The notes under the pieces: generated by a model
Database searches by the model: none
What the model was told of the DNA's origin: nothing
What the model saw: only the letters and a program-made list of their open reading frames with translations
NCBI GenBank assembly: GCA_963839475.1
Contig: CAWIVH010000015.1
Coordinates: 496,001 to 560,000, forward strand
Source: CAWIVH01 sp963839475
GTDB lineage: Bacteria; Acidobacteriota; UBA6911
Reading direction: 5' to 3'
DNA: 64,000 nt
Shown here: one piece after another, positions 42,688-51,316 of the stretch
Numbering within the stretch: position 1 is the stretch's first letter
Layout: the number at the start of each line of letters is the position of its first letter
Made by a program: the position numbers and the translations under genes

Positions 42688-43425
42688 CTATTTCGGGCTC
42701 GGTGCTGAACGCGGCCGCTTCAACGAGGCTGCCGCCGTCACCTGCAGGTGCATTGCCGGCACGCGGACATTTTCGGGGATATCCGGCCGGCTGAGAACAT
42801 CCAACAGCGCGAGAGCACCTGCCCGGTCGCTCGCCATCATACGGTCGGCGCACCGCAGCGCTCCGCCGGCAACGTCAGCCCGCAACGCGCTTGTAGTCGC
42901 ACCAAGCGCGCGCTGCAGGACCTGTGCTGCTGCCGGGCTGCCGGTCTCACCTGCCGCCAGCGCAGCCGCGCGCGCTACATCAGCGTCTGCGCCATAAATG
43001 AGCTTGCCCAAAACCTCTACTGCCTCGGCGTCACGCCGCCGCCGGATGGAGTTGATCACACCAATTGCAGCCAGACCCTTCAACTTAGGCAAAGCCTCGC
43101 GCAAGGCTTCGCCTGCGGACGGATCGGGAATCGATTCCAGGGCGCTGCGGGCGTAATCCGAAACCCGGTCGTCGCCGAGAAGCGCGGCCAACGGAGGCAC
43201 CGAATCCCTGGTGCCGATCACGGCCAGGCGCTTGGAAGCTATCGCCTTCCGGAAGACCGCCACAGGGTCAGAGCCGGATTCTCTCAGAATCGCTACGAGC
43301 GCGGCCTGATCCAGCTTTTCGATCGGCTCGGCTTTGAATCCGGCCGGAATCTCCGGTTTCACGCGGCGGCCATCGCCCGTGGAAGGTTTCTGCCCGCTCG
43401 GATTTTCCTGTTTGTTGTTCTGCAT
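42688..43425 (-). CDS. HEAT-repeat protein
   Basis: A 245-residue protein built from HEAT-like helical pairs after a polar N-terminus (about 1-45). Repeats of about 30 residues include PPLAALLGDDRVSDYARSAL, ALREALPKLKGLAAIGVINS, VLGKLIYGADADVARAAALA and QVLQRALGATTSALRADVAG. HEAT repeats form binding scaffolds. No signal peptide is seen, in contrast to the two upstream genes. It lies 43 bp after a Gfo/Idh/MocA gene on the same strand, with AGGAG before the ATG at 43425, and probably forms an operon with it and the mutarotase-like gene. Such HEAT proteins accompany Gfo/Idh/MocA genes in acidobacteria and planctomycetes; the binding partner is unknown. Confidence 0.8.
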   Translation of the reverse strand: MQNNKQENPSGQKPSTGDGRRVKPEIPAGFKAEPIEKLDQAALVAILRESGSDPVAVFRKAIASKRLAVIGTRDSVPPLAALLGDDRVSDYARSALESIPDPSAGEALREALPKLKGLAAIGVINSIRRRRDAEAVEVLGKLIYGADADVARAAALAAGETGSPAAAQVLQRALGATTSALRADVAGGALRCADRMMASDRAGALALLDVLSRPDIPENVRVPAMHLQVTAAASLKRPRSAPSPK

Positions 43426-43468
43426 GATCCGGTTCTCCTTTTCCTAATCTGCCTGCCGGCGACTGCGG

Positions 43469-44803
43469 TTAGATCGCCCACGGTTTTCGCACTGCGCGCG
43501 AGCGCATGCGGTTGGCTTCGGCGTCGTTGACGAATTCTTCCTTGGCCGGGTCCCAGGTCAATTTGCGCCCCAATTCGAAGGCAATATAAGCAGCGTGGCA
43601 GGTGATGTGCGAGTTGCAGGCACGGTTCGCGTTGGCGCGCGGCTGGGATCTGGTCTTGATGCAATCGATGAAATCGCGCCAATGATTGTGCAGGACAAGA
43701 CTGTCGCCCAGCTTTGTCGGGGAGTCGGCACGGAGGCTGTCCGAAACCGCGATTCTTCCGCCGTCCCCGGTTTCAACCCAGCCTTCGTCGCCCTCGAAGC
43801 GGACGCTGCAGGAGCCCATGCCCAGCCAGCCGTCGTCCGGCAAGCGCTTTCCCAGGTTGTTCCCGTCGCGCATTACCAGCTTGATACCGTTGGGATAGAG
43901 ACAGTGCACCGCGTAAGGGGCGCCGTTGGAACCTTTGGGTTCGTATTCGATGGCGTGGGTTTCGTCGCAATCGGCAGCCCACTGGCAAAGGTCCACAGTG
44001 TGTGATCCCCACTCCAGAATTCCGCCGCCGTGGAAGTCGTACCAGTTGGTCCAACCGCCCCCGCCCGTTACGTAGAACGGGTTGTACGGCCTCCAGGGAC
44101 AAGGCCCAAGCCAGCGGTCCCAGTTAAACTCTTCTTTGGGCGGCTCCGGTTCGGCCGGCAGCCAATCTTTGCTCGGGACGGGAGGCCACATAATGTAGGT
44201 GCCCACGTTGGCGTGGACGGTTTGGAGGTTACCTAATTTGCCCGTGCGGGCAGCCTCCACCGCCCAGACGAAATTCGGTCCGTTGCGCCGCTGGGTGCCG
44301 GCCTGGTAGATCCGTCCAGTCCGGCGGAAGGCATCGGCCAGCGCCCGGCTTTCCTGGATTGTCATCGAACACGGCTTCTCGCAGAATACGTCCTTGCCTG
44401 CATGGGCCGCCTGGACAGAAAGCGGAGCATGCCAGAATTCAGGCGTGGCAATAATGACGGCATCGATGTCCGGGCGGGCGAGCACCTCCTCATGATAGGC
44501 GTACATCATGCAGTCGGTATTCCCGTAGCGTTCATCCACCTGCCTTTTGACGAGTTCACGGCGCGTTTTCTTCAGGTCGCAAATGGCTGCGAAGCGGATG
44601 TCCTTCAAGCTCAGCACCGTGTTTACCGAGGCCATCCCGCGCCCACCAATCCCGATTCCCGCAAGGACGACCTGATCGCTGGGTGCCACCGCGCCCGTTC
44701 TCTGGCCGAGCACGGAACTGGGCACAATCATCGGTGCCGCCACGATGGCTCCTGCAGTCTTCATGAATTCCCGCCGTGTAACCGACCCATTTCTACTGCT
44801 CAT
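43469..44803 (-). CDS. Tat-exported Gfo/Idh/MocA-family oxidoreductase (3 of 3)
   Basis: A 444-residue protein. The leader VTRREFMKTAGAIVAAPMI is twin-arginine type. The Rossmann loop reads GIGIGGRGMAS, a canonical Gfo/Idh/MocA signature, followed by VIIATPEFWHAPLS and FCEKPCSMTIQES (EKP motif). The second domain includes GGGILEWGSHTVDL, with a catalytic His expected here. It should oxidise or reduce a sugar with NAD(P)H, likely after Tat export. GAGAGGA precedes the ATG at 44803. It sits between the mutarotase-like gene (upstream, 68-bp gap) and the HEAT gene (downstream, 43-bp gap) in one apparent operon. Confidence 0.9.
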   Translation of the reverse strand: MSSRNGSVTRREFMKTAGAIVAAPMIVPSSVLGQRTGAVAPSDQVVLAGIGIGGRGMASVNTVLSLKDIRFAAICDLKKTRRELVKRQVDERYGNTDCMMYAYHEEVLARPDIDAVIIATPEFWHAPLSVQAAHAGKDVFCEKPCSMTIQESRALADAFRRTGRIYQAGTQRRNGPNFVWAVEAARTGKLGNLQTVHANVGTYIMWPPVPSKDWLPAEPEPPKEEFNWDRWLGPCPWRPYNPFYVTGGGGWTNWYDFHGGGILEWGSHTVDLCQWAADCDETHAIEYEPKGSNGAPYAVHCLYPNGIKLVMRDGNNLGKRLPDDGWLGMGSCSVRFEGDEGWVETGDGGRIAVSDSLRADSPTKLGDSLVLHNHWRDFIDCIKTRSQPRANANRACNSHITCHAAYIAFELGRKLTWDPAKEEFVNDAEANRMRSRAVRKPWAI

Positions 44804-44871
44804 GGTTCCTCTCCCATTCTTTGTGGCGCACAGGCCCTCTTGGAAGTCGCATGGCCAATGAAGTTTTTCCC

Positions 44872-46020
44872 TTAATATGCATCGAAGAGAAAATCGGCAT
44901 CGACGAGTGCTTTGACCTCGAGGCCGGTATCGCTCACTATCGTGGCTGAGCCTTTCTCCAGCGCTATTTCCCGGACCCGGTCGAACCGGCGCGGTATTGC
45001 GGCCACGCCCATAATGTATCTGACAGCAAAAGGTTCCTGCGATTTGAGAACGTGGTGTGTTTTCACGCCTCGCCGGCTCAGTTCATTCGGCTTGGCGGAT
45101 TCTGCAAGGCCACAGTGGAAAAATCCAGTGATATCCTCCACTCCCATGACGTTGACGTGACGGCCATTCCAAGGTGGGTAGTGACGCCCCCCGTTGGACA
45201 TCCACAGGAGCGTTGAGGCCAGCACGCGGGGATTTCGAAGGCTGAACCAGACATAGCCCTCCTCGGGAAATGCCACGGCGGTCCAGGCAAACGTCAGGCT
45301 GGGGTCTGCCGCCAACAGGACAATATCCTCAAATCCACGCCGCGCCGGATAGCGGCTCAGGTCAGCCGTCTCGCCGGTGATTGTGGGGACTGCGGCGAGA
45401 TCTTCGAATACTGCGGCCGGTTTGAGCAGAGAATAGCCTCGGAGTGCCGGATCTTCCACAGGTTCTATAAACGTCTGGCGGTGGATGAGTGCGGAAGTGG
45501 AAAGTCGGCCGGCGCCGGGCCGGTCCGGGAATTTCAGCATCGCATGATGACCGAAATTCATGGGACCGCTCATTCCTGAAATGACATGTTCCTGATAAAC
45601 GACCGTGTGGCCGGGCACCAGGGTAATCCGTTTCTCCACCACACCGGACCTGACCCTGGATCTTAACTTCAGCCGCAAAGTGACCGCATCCCGCCTGGAG
45701 GAAAAGCCGGCCAACTGCCAGCGGTTGTTGGCAGTCTCCCCGTGAAGGGGATGCTGCTCCCCGCGGAATGTCTTGGAATTGCCGCCGAATGGCATACAGA
45801 AGAAATCCCCGCGCAGCACGCGCAGAATATCCGGGGTATGGCGTAACGGCGCCTCGTTCCACCAGGGCGCGACAGAAAATGGCCGAATGGCTCGTCTTCC
45901 AAGGAAGAAGGTGACAGGGGCAAGATGTCCGCCCGTGCAGGTGACAGCCGCCAGAACCTGCCTGACGGAAATGCTATAGGAGGGTTGTCGCAAAATGGAT
46001 TTTAACGCTGGCTTTTTCAT
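44872..46020 (-). CDS. Galactose-mutarotase-like hypothetical protein
   Basis: A 382-residue protein that I do not recognise with certainty. Segments such as WWNEAPLRHTPDILRVLRGDFF, GPMNFGHHAMLKFPD, LLWMSNGGRHYPPWNGRHVN and VMGVEDITGFFHCG resemble the carbohydrate-binding cleft of aldose-1-epimerase/mutarotase-like folds. No signal peptide is seen from the chosen start. The in-frame start at 46020 (MKKPALKS) is preferred over the longer form from 46092, although its ribosome site is weak. Its position ahead of a Gfo/Idh/MocA gene and a HEAT gene supports a carbohydrate-related role. An alternative is a small sugar-binding protein without catalysis. Confidence 0.55.
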   Translation of the reverse strand: MKKPALKSILRQPSYSISVRQVLAAVTCTGGHLAPVTFFLGRRAIRPFSVAPWWNEAPLRHTPDILRVLRGDFFCMPFGGNSKTFRGEQHPLHGETANNRWQLAGFSSRRDAVTLRLKLRSRVRSGVVEKRITLVPGHTVVYQEHVISGMSGPMNFGHHAMLKFPDRPGAGRLSTSALIHRQTFIEPVEDPALRGYSLLKPAAVFEDLAAVPTITGETADLSRYPARRGFEDIVLLAADPSLTFAWTAVAFPEEGYVWFSLRNPRVLASTLLWMSNGGRHYPPWNGRHVNVMGVEDITGFFHCGLAESAKPNELSRRGVKTHHVLKSQEPFAVRYIMGVAAIPRRFDRVREIALEKGSATIVSDTGLEVKALVDADFLFDAY

Positions 46021-46376
46021 AAAACGTACTCTGCAGTTGGCGGCATCATGCTCCGCGAACTGACGCAGACCGTTCTGAGCTGGGGACGGCACCCGCCAGT
46101 CTTCGGACTCGATGCGGCATCATGATCACAAGCCGTGGCGCGAAATCGCGCACCACTGCGATTCTATGCAAAAAGAATCCATATTGCAGGTGAAAAATCC
46201 GTCGCTCTGTTTTACGATGCCATTTTCAGTCGACAAGCCCACGCCGGTGCCCCGGCCGGCTTCCCTGCAAGCACTGAATTCAGATCGTCTATGCAGAGCG
46301 TAGAGGTCGGCACATTCTAGCCGATGGTTTTCAGGATTGATGCCCCACCAGCCCAAGTCTGCAGCAGCCGCATTTA
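46021..46376. other. Intergenic stretch between the mutarotase-like and the large secreted-protein genes
   Basis: No supported gene. A small hairpin (46135-46156, GTGG-CGCGA paired with TCGCG-CCAC with a bulge) is visible. The operon promoter for the mutarotase-like gene should lie here, but no clear boxes are visible. Confidence 0.5.
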
Positions 46377-49300
46377 TCACGGGCTCTGCGGTTGACTCAC
46401 AAACGTTCCGGTCCAGGCGCCTGAACAGGTGAGCCAGTTCCAGGTGCCGGACACCGTGGCGCCATCCTCGCCGAATGTTCCGGCGATATCGATTTTCGGA
46501 TTGCCGGAACCTATGATCAGGAACCGGCGGTTCGAGATCGGCCACGGTAAACCTGGTATTACAGTTACACTCCCCGATACGAGTGCCGAGCCTCCACACG
46601 ACAGCCCGGAAAACGTGTACTTGATCTGGGTGATGGCGTCTCCGCTGGAATTGACCGTGATCTCAAAGGACATTCCGGTCGTCGAACCGCGCCAGATGCC
46701 CGGTTTGACGGGCGTGACCGCCGACACCGTGAGCTGCAATCCGGCGTTGCCATTGGCCCCTCCTCGGTCGGTCGCCGTCAGGTTAATATTGTGAAAGCCC
46801 AGCGAGAGATCGTTTCGGGTGAATGACGTGCCGGTGCCGATCTGGCCGTCGCGGCTTGAAGTCCACACCAGCGATGTCCCAGTCAGCGCGCCGTCTTCGT
46901 GATCCGTCCCGCTACCGGTGAAGGTGATCGTCGCGCCCGGAGCGAAGGTTGCGCCGTTCACCGGGGAGGTGATCGTCGCAGTCGGGGACTGGTTGTTCAC
47001 GACCGTTATCACCACAGTTGCGATCGGGGAACTCGCTCCGTCATTATCCGTCACTCGATAGGTGATGTTGTATCTACCCACTTGGGCATAGACATGCGCA
47101 CCTGGATCCTCCACAGTCGCCCCGGTGCTATCGCCAAAATCCCAGCTGTGACTGGCGACTGTCCCGTCCGGATCAGTCGCAGTACCCAGGAAGATCGCAG
47201 CCTCACCCAAGGTCAGCGTCGTGTCAGGCTTCGGGCTGTCGATTATGGCAACTGGAGGCTTCTGGGTTAGATTTACCGCAACAGTAGCTGCGGCGGTGGC
47301 ACCCCCAAATGCCGTTGCCGTGATGGTCACCGTCCCGCTCGCAAGTCCCGTCACCAATCCGGTCCCATCGACGGTGGCCACCGCTGGGTTACTCGTGGTC
47401 CACAGGAATGTCGCCCCCGCGACCGGGCTGCCGCCGGCCGAAGCCGAGGCCGCGAGCTGCAGCTGGTTATTGTTCCCGGTGATGGTTGAGCTGGACGGCG
47501 TGACAGCGACGCTTCCATTGCGGTACCCCCGCAATATCGTTCCCCCGTTGCCGCAAGCGAACACCTCACCTGTGGGTGCTCCCCAGATGCCAAACAGCGA
47601 TTGGGGGATCGGGCTGCGCATCAGCGTCCAACGCTGGGAACCGTCGTAGTGAAGCATCGCGGCGTTGCCTTGTGCGGCCCCTACGAAGTACATCTCGGTA
47701 TTCGAATTACCCCACATTGCCCTGATGGAAATAGGAGCGTCGAAGGCGATTTGCGTCCAGCGGATACCATCGTAGTGGAAGACGTTGCCGTCCACGCCGG
47801 CTGCGTATACATCTGTTCGCGAAGTGCCCCAGACGGCTTCAATGTTTCTAATCACTCCAGTTGATATGTCCTTCCATGAGGTCCCGTCGTAGTGGAGGGC
47901 GAGACCCTGCCCGACGGTGTACACGTCATTGGCGGACAGGCCCCAAAGGCCGTGCAGGTCAGACCCGGTCGGATCGCGCTTCAACTTCCAGGACGTGCCA
48001 TCGAAATGCAGGATGGAGCCGTCCCAGGCTACCGCGTAGATGGCGCGAGGCGACGCGCCCCAGATGCCCGAAAGCATGATGTTTCTTCCGCTCGTCATAA
48101 GACTCCAGAGAGTTCCGTCCCAGCGAATCACTCTCTCGGGGAAACCTACGACATACACATCGTTGGCGGAGCTGCCCCAGACGTCCATGTTGAGAATGCG
48201 AATGTCCCGGTACACCGTGTTCCAGGTCTTCCCGTCGTAGTGCAGCACCGATGACCCGTGTGTTGCGGCATAGACATCGCTCGTAGACGTGCCCCAGAGG
48301 TTGAAGACCTGCTCCGTGCTGCCGGAGCTTTGCTGGGCCCAGAGATTCACCGGCGGCAAACCCGGTGTCATGACTGATAGCAGGCCATAGGCGGCAACCC
48401 CATCGACTTCAACCTGGATCGTTACCTGTCCCTGCCCGATCGCCGTTGCCACGCCAGTCGATGGATGAATAATTGCTACATTGGGATTGAGACTCGTCCA
48501 GGTTGCTTTCACCAGCTGACCGGGAATGAGGCTGCCGCTGGAGTCTCGTGCCTCCACCGTGAATGGCTGTTTCGAGCCTACGCCTGCGATTACGGCGCCG
48601 GCCGGCTTCACCTCGAGCGTCGCAGTTTTCTGAGTGGAGAACGCTCCCGTCCAGGTGCCGGAGCAGGTGAGCCAGCGCCATGTGCCGGACACTGAGATAC
48701 CGTCGTTCCCGAAGGTGCCGGAGATCTCAATCTTGGGATCGCTCGAAGACGTGATCAGGAACTGCCGGTTTGAGATCGGCCAGGGTGTACCAGGTGTCAC
48801 TTTGACACTCCCCGTTGTGAGTGTCGAGCCTCCGCAGGTCAGACCTGAAAATGTGTACGTTATGTCGGTGATGGCGTCCCCGCCCCCTGTGAGGGTAAAG
48901 TCAAGGGACATCCCTGCGGTCGAAGCGTGCCAGACACCCGGCGAGATCGGATTCGCTATCCCTGTACCCTCCGCTACCGGAATGGTTGTAAAGAGAGGGC
49001 CTGAAGCTCCCTGAATCATCGACAGCGCTACAACCGTGAAAAGCGCGCCGGATTCTCCGATCAGAACCGCAGAGCCTTGCAGTCGCGGTTTGGCGAGCGA
49101 ATCCTGATAGAGGAACTGAGCGATCTGCTGCCCCGGCGCCAGCCTGATGGGACTGAGGGTCGTAACGCTGGTCCCGTCCCCGCTGACCTCCATAACCTTG
49201 ATCGTAATAGCGCTGCTGCCGGGATTGGCCACCGCATAGCCCGTGGCGCGGCCCGAGCTGATATCATCATTCACCGGCAGGGTGGCGCTCGAAACAGGGT

Positions 49301-49790
49301 AGGAAGCCGGCACCCCCGCAACCGTGAGCATGGGGCCGCTCGGTGCATATTGAAAGGTGGCCACACCGGCAGGCTTTCCGCCCGAACTTTCAAGGCGGGC
49401 CCAGCCTGACCTGGTCGAGTCGCTTCCGCTCAGCGACGTCGCGGTTATGAAAGTGGTCCCGCCCGGGATAATCCGCAACGAAATCAAAGATCCAATCGCG
49501 GTAGTTCCATCGCTGGACGAAAGATTCGCCCTGAGGGGAAGACCATCCTTGCCCGTAAGAATCAAGCTGCCGGTCAAAGCATCACTTCCTGTATTGAACA
49601 GGGCAAATACGGTGCTGTATCCCTCCCCGATCACCGCATGCCCGAATAATGCTGTCGTTGATGGCGCGGTTGACGCTTTCTGATCGGCAGAAGTCAACAA
49701 TCCGACCTGGATGGCCGTTACCAGGATCGTACATTCACACAAGATGAGTGCGGCTATACGGAAGCGCCCGACTTCATGCGTGCTTTTCAT
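46377..49790 (-). CDS. Large secreted multi-domain protein (Ig-like, propeller, PKD, duplicated Cys module)
   Basis: A 1137-residue secreted protein. The start at 49790 (MKSTHEVGRF, signal peptide to about 40) is preceded by GGGAG; the longer form from 49931 is rejected. Order: two copies of a ~100-residue beta module (about 45-265; TGYAVANPG and LAPGQQIAQFL); a ~105-residue Cys-containing module (about 275-385); a Big_2-like Ig domain; about seven propeller units of the form WGxSxxDVYAVG...ILHYDGxxW (about 485-760); a second Ig-like domain; PKD/cadherin-like domains (about 860-1020; WDFGDSTGATVEDPGAHVY); and a second copy of the Cys module (about 1025-1135). No enzymatic motif or surface anchor is seen. 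Likely extracellular binding or adhesion. Confidence 0.82.
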   Translation of the reverse strand: MKSTHEVGRFRIAALILCECTILVTAIQVGLLTSADQKASTAPSTTALFGHAVIGEGYSTVFALFNTGSDALTGSLILTGKDGLPLRANLSSSDGTTAIGSLISLRIIPGGTTFITATSLSGSDSTRSGWARLESSGGKPAGVATFQYAPSGPMLTVAGVPASYPVSSATLPVNDDISSGRATGYAVANPGSSAITIKVMEVSGDGTSVTTLSPIRLAPGQQIAQFLYQDSLAKPRLQGSAVLIGESGALFTVVALSMIQGASGPLFTTIPVAEGTGIANPISPGVWHASTAGMSLDFTLTGGGDAITDITYTFSGLTCGGSTLTTGSVKVTPGTPWPISNRQFLITSSSDPKIEISGTFGNDGISVSGTWRWLTCSGTWTGAFSTQKTATLEVKPAGAVIAGVGSKQPFTVEARDSSGSLIPGQLVKATWTSLNPNVAIIHPSTGVATAIGQGQVTIQVEVDGVAAYGLLSVMTPGLPPVNLWAQQSSGSTEQVFNLWGTSTSDVYAATHGSSVLHYDGKTWNTVYRDIRILNMDVWGSSANDVYVVGFPERVIRWDGTLWSLMTSGRNIMLSGIWGASPRAIYAVAWDGSILHFDGTSWKLKRDPTGSDLHGLWGLSANDVYTVGQGLALHYDGTSWKDISTGVIRNIEAVWGTSRTDVYAAGVDGNVFHYDGIRWTQIAFDAPISIRAMWGNSNTEMYFVGAAQGNAAMLHYDGSQRWTLMRSPIPQSLFGIWGAPTGEVFACGNGGTILRGYRNGSVAVTPSSSTITGNNNQLQLAASASAGGSPVAGATFLWTTSNPAVATVDGTGLVTGLASGTVTITATAFGGATAAATVAVNLTQKPPVAIIDSPKPDTTLTLGEAAIFLGTATDPDGTVASHSWDFGDSTGATVEDPGAHVYAQVGRYNITYRVTDNDGASSPIATVVITVVNNQSPTATITSPVNGATFAPGATITFTGSGTDHEDGALTGTSLVWTSSRDGQIGTGTSFTRNDLSLGFHNINLTATDRGGANGNAGLQLTVSAVTPVKPGIWRGSTTGMSFEITVNSSGDAITQIKYTFSGLSCGGSALVSGSVTVIPGLPWPISNRRFLIIGSGNPKIDIAGTFGEDGATVSGTWNWLTCSGAWTGTFVSQPQSP

Positions 49791-50139
49791 AAGGGCTCCC
49801 TTACGTTCATGAACTGGTTTGCTTTGAAGCACACGGGAGAAGCTTCCGCGTGTTCGTGCACGATCCATCTGAAGCTGTTCACTGTGTGTGGGAGGGACTG
49901 GAGCTGGGACGCTCACAGGATCGTGACGCAACGGGCGCGGTTTCTTGAGCCGGGGCCGGGACTATCCTCGCTAAAGTGTGGTCTGCCAGGAAAACACTGT
50001 CAACGGGAATCTTAGTTAATAATGTCTGGGTTGATCAAAGCATTTGCTGAGAAGACAAACGGCCGGATGCTTGCCAATGCGACGGGACGAATGAGGCGGG
50101 AGAGATTGAGTTCTGCTGCCGCGATTACCTTTTTGGAAG
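49791..50139. other. Non-coding stretch between the secreted-protein gene and the pirin remnant
   Basis: No supported gene, repeat or regulatory element. Its left part carries the ribosome site and presumably the promoter of the minus-strand secreted-protein gene. Confidence 0.55.
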
Positions 50140-50597
50140 GTTCACAGTAAACAAGCGATTCATCGTTATTTGCAGCGAAACCGCGCGGGCACCGGCATTT
50201 TTCATAGTGAATACAACGGTTCGCCGGTGGAGCCGGTGCATTTTCTTCAGATCTGGATAATGCCGGACCAGCTGGGCGTCAAGCCGGAATATGCGGAGAA
50301 GTCCTTTAAAGGAATAGACTCCGGCAAGCTGCATCTCATCGCCTCGAAAACGGGGCGCGGAGGATCGATTTCGATTCACCAGGATGCAGATATTTACGTT
50401 GCCAGGCTGGAAACTGCCGGCGTCCTGGAACATGCTTATATAAAGGGCCGTTCCGGTGGGTGCAGTTGATTGAAGGCGAGCTTTTCGTCAACGGCCGGCA
50501 AATCGGACCCGGCGATGGCGCAGCCACCAGCGATGAAGCGCAGGCCAATTTGCAGGCCGCACGCGATTCACACTTTCTATTTTTTGATTTAGATTGA
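50140..50597 (+). pseudogene. Broken pirin-family gene (N-terminus lost, one frameshift)
   Basis: The first frame reads AGTGIFHSEYN, EPVHFLQIWIMPDQLG, HLIASKTGRGGSISIHQDA and LEHAYIKGR, which are diagnostic for the middle and C-terminal part of pirin/YhaK-type cupins. It then breaks at about 50450. The next frame continues exactly where it should with RWVQLIEGELFVNG, IGPGDGAATSDEAQANL and HFLFFDLD before a stop at 50595. A single missing T in GGCCGTTCCGG would explain the shift. The N-terminal cupin half is absent. The intact family oxidises flavonoids or acts as a transcription cofactor. It is followed by wrbA, often found next to pirin genes. A sequencing or assembly error is possible for the frameshift, but not for the missing half. 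Confidence 0.8.
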
Positions 50598-50626
50598 TTC
50601 TCGGGCCACAGGAAAGGAGACGCATC

Positions 50627-51235
50627 ATGACAAGAGTTCTGGTTCTTTACTACAGCATGTATGGCCATATCGAATCTATGGCCGGGGCGGTTGCGGAGGG
50701 CGCGAGCAGCATTGAAGGCACCGAAGTTGTGGTCAAACGGGTGCCTGAATTGATGTCTGAAGAGGTGGCACGCAAAGTGGGTGCCAAACTGGACCAGGCG
50801 GCGCCGGTCGCTGCGGTTGACGAGCTGCCGAATTATGATGCCATTATCTTCGGCACTCCGACGCGTTTCGGAAACATGTGCGCACAGATGCGCAATTTTC
50901 TCGATCAGACCGGCAGGCTTTGGGCCGGCGGGAAATTGATCGGCAAGGTCGGCAGCGTATTCACTTCCACGGGCACCCAGCATGGCGGGCAAGAAACTAC
51001 AATTACCTCCTTTCACACCACGCTGCTGCATCATGGGATGATTATTGCAGGCGTCCCCTATTCCTGTCAGGAACTGGTGAACATGAGCGAAATCACCGGC
51101 GGGTCGCCGTATGGCGCCGGGACCCTGGCAGGCGGTGACGGCAGCCGCCAGCCCTCGGAGAATGAGCTTTCTATTGCCCGTTTCCAAGGGGCACACGTGT
51201 CCAGGATCGCAGGGAAGCTGTCTCGCAAGGAGTAA
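50627..51235 (+). CDS. wrbA: WrbA-family NAD(P)H:quinone oxidoreductase
   Basis: A 202-residue flavodoxin-like protein. VLVLYYSMYGHIESMA is the FMN phosphate loop. GTPTRFGNMCAQMRNFLDQT and the long SVFTSTGTQHGGQETTITSF segment, with YSCQELVNMSEITGGSPYGAG, are hallmarks of WrbA. It reduces quinones by two electrons with NAD(P)H, in tetrameric form in the cytosol. The start at 50627 is set by AAGGAG upstream; the earlier reading from 50594 is rejected. A broken pirin gene lies 29 bp upstream, and a perfect 9-bp hairpin lies downstream. Confidence 0.95.
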   Translation: MTRVLVLYYSMYGHIESMAGAVAEGASSIEGTEVVVKRVPELMSEEVARKVGAKLDQAAPVAAVDELPNYDAIIFGTPTRFGNMCAQMRNFLDQTGRLWAGGKLIGKVGSVFTSTGTQHGGQETTITSFHTTLLHHGMIIAGVPYSCQELVNMSEITGGSPYGAGTLAGGDGSRQPSENELSIARFQGAHVSRIAGKLSRKE

Positions 51236-51268
51236 ATCCCTGATCCGTTGCGGCCGGTCATCTGCGCA

Positions 51269-51293
51269 GCGGGTGCTTTCGGGGAGCACCCGC
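51269..51293. terminator. Perfect hairpin between wrbA and the TonB-dependent receptor
   Basis: GCGGGTGCT pairs with AGCACCCGC around a 7-nt loop (TTCGGGG). It lies 33 bp after the wrbA stop and 23 bp past the end of the convergent receptor gene, so it may serve both. No T run follows directly on either strand. Confidence 0.65.
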
Positions 51294-51316
51294 CGCCGCC
51301 GATGTCAGAATAGAGA

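Noticed and set aside
46135..46156. Hairpin before the mutarotase-like gene as a riboswitch or small RNA
   Set aside because: The stem is short and bulged, and no conserved motif or expression signal is visible.
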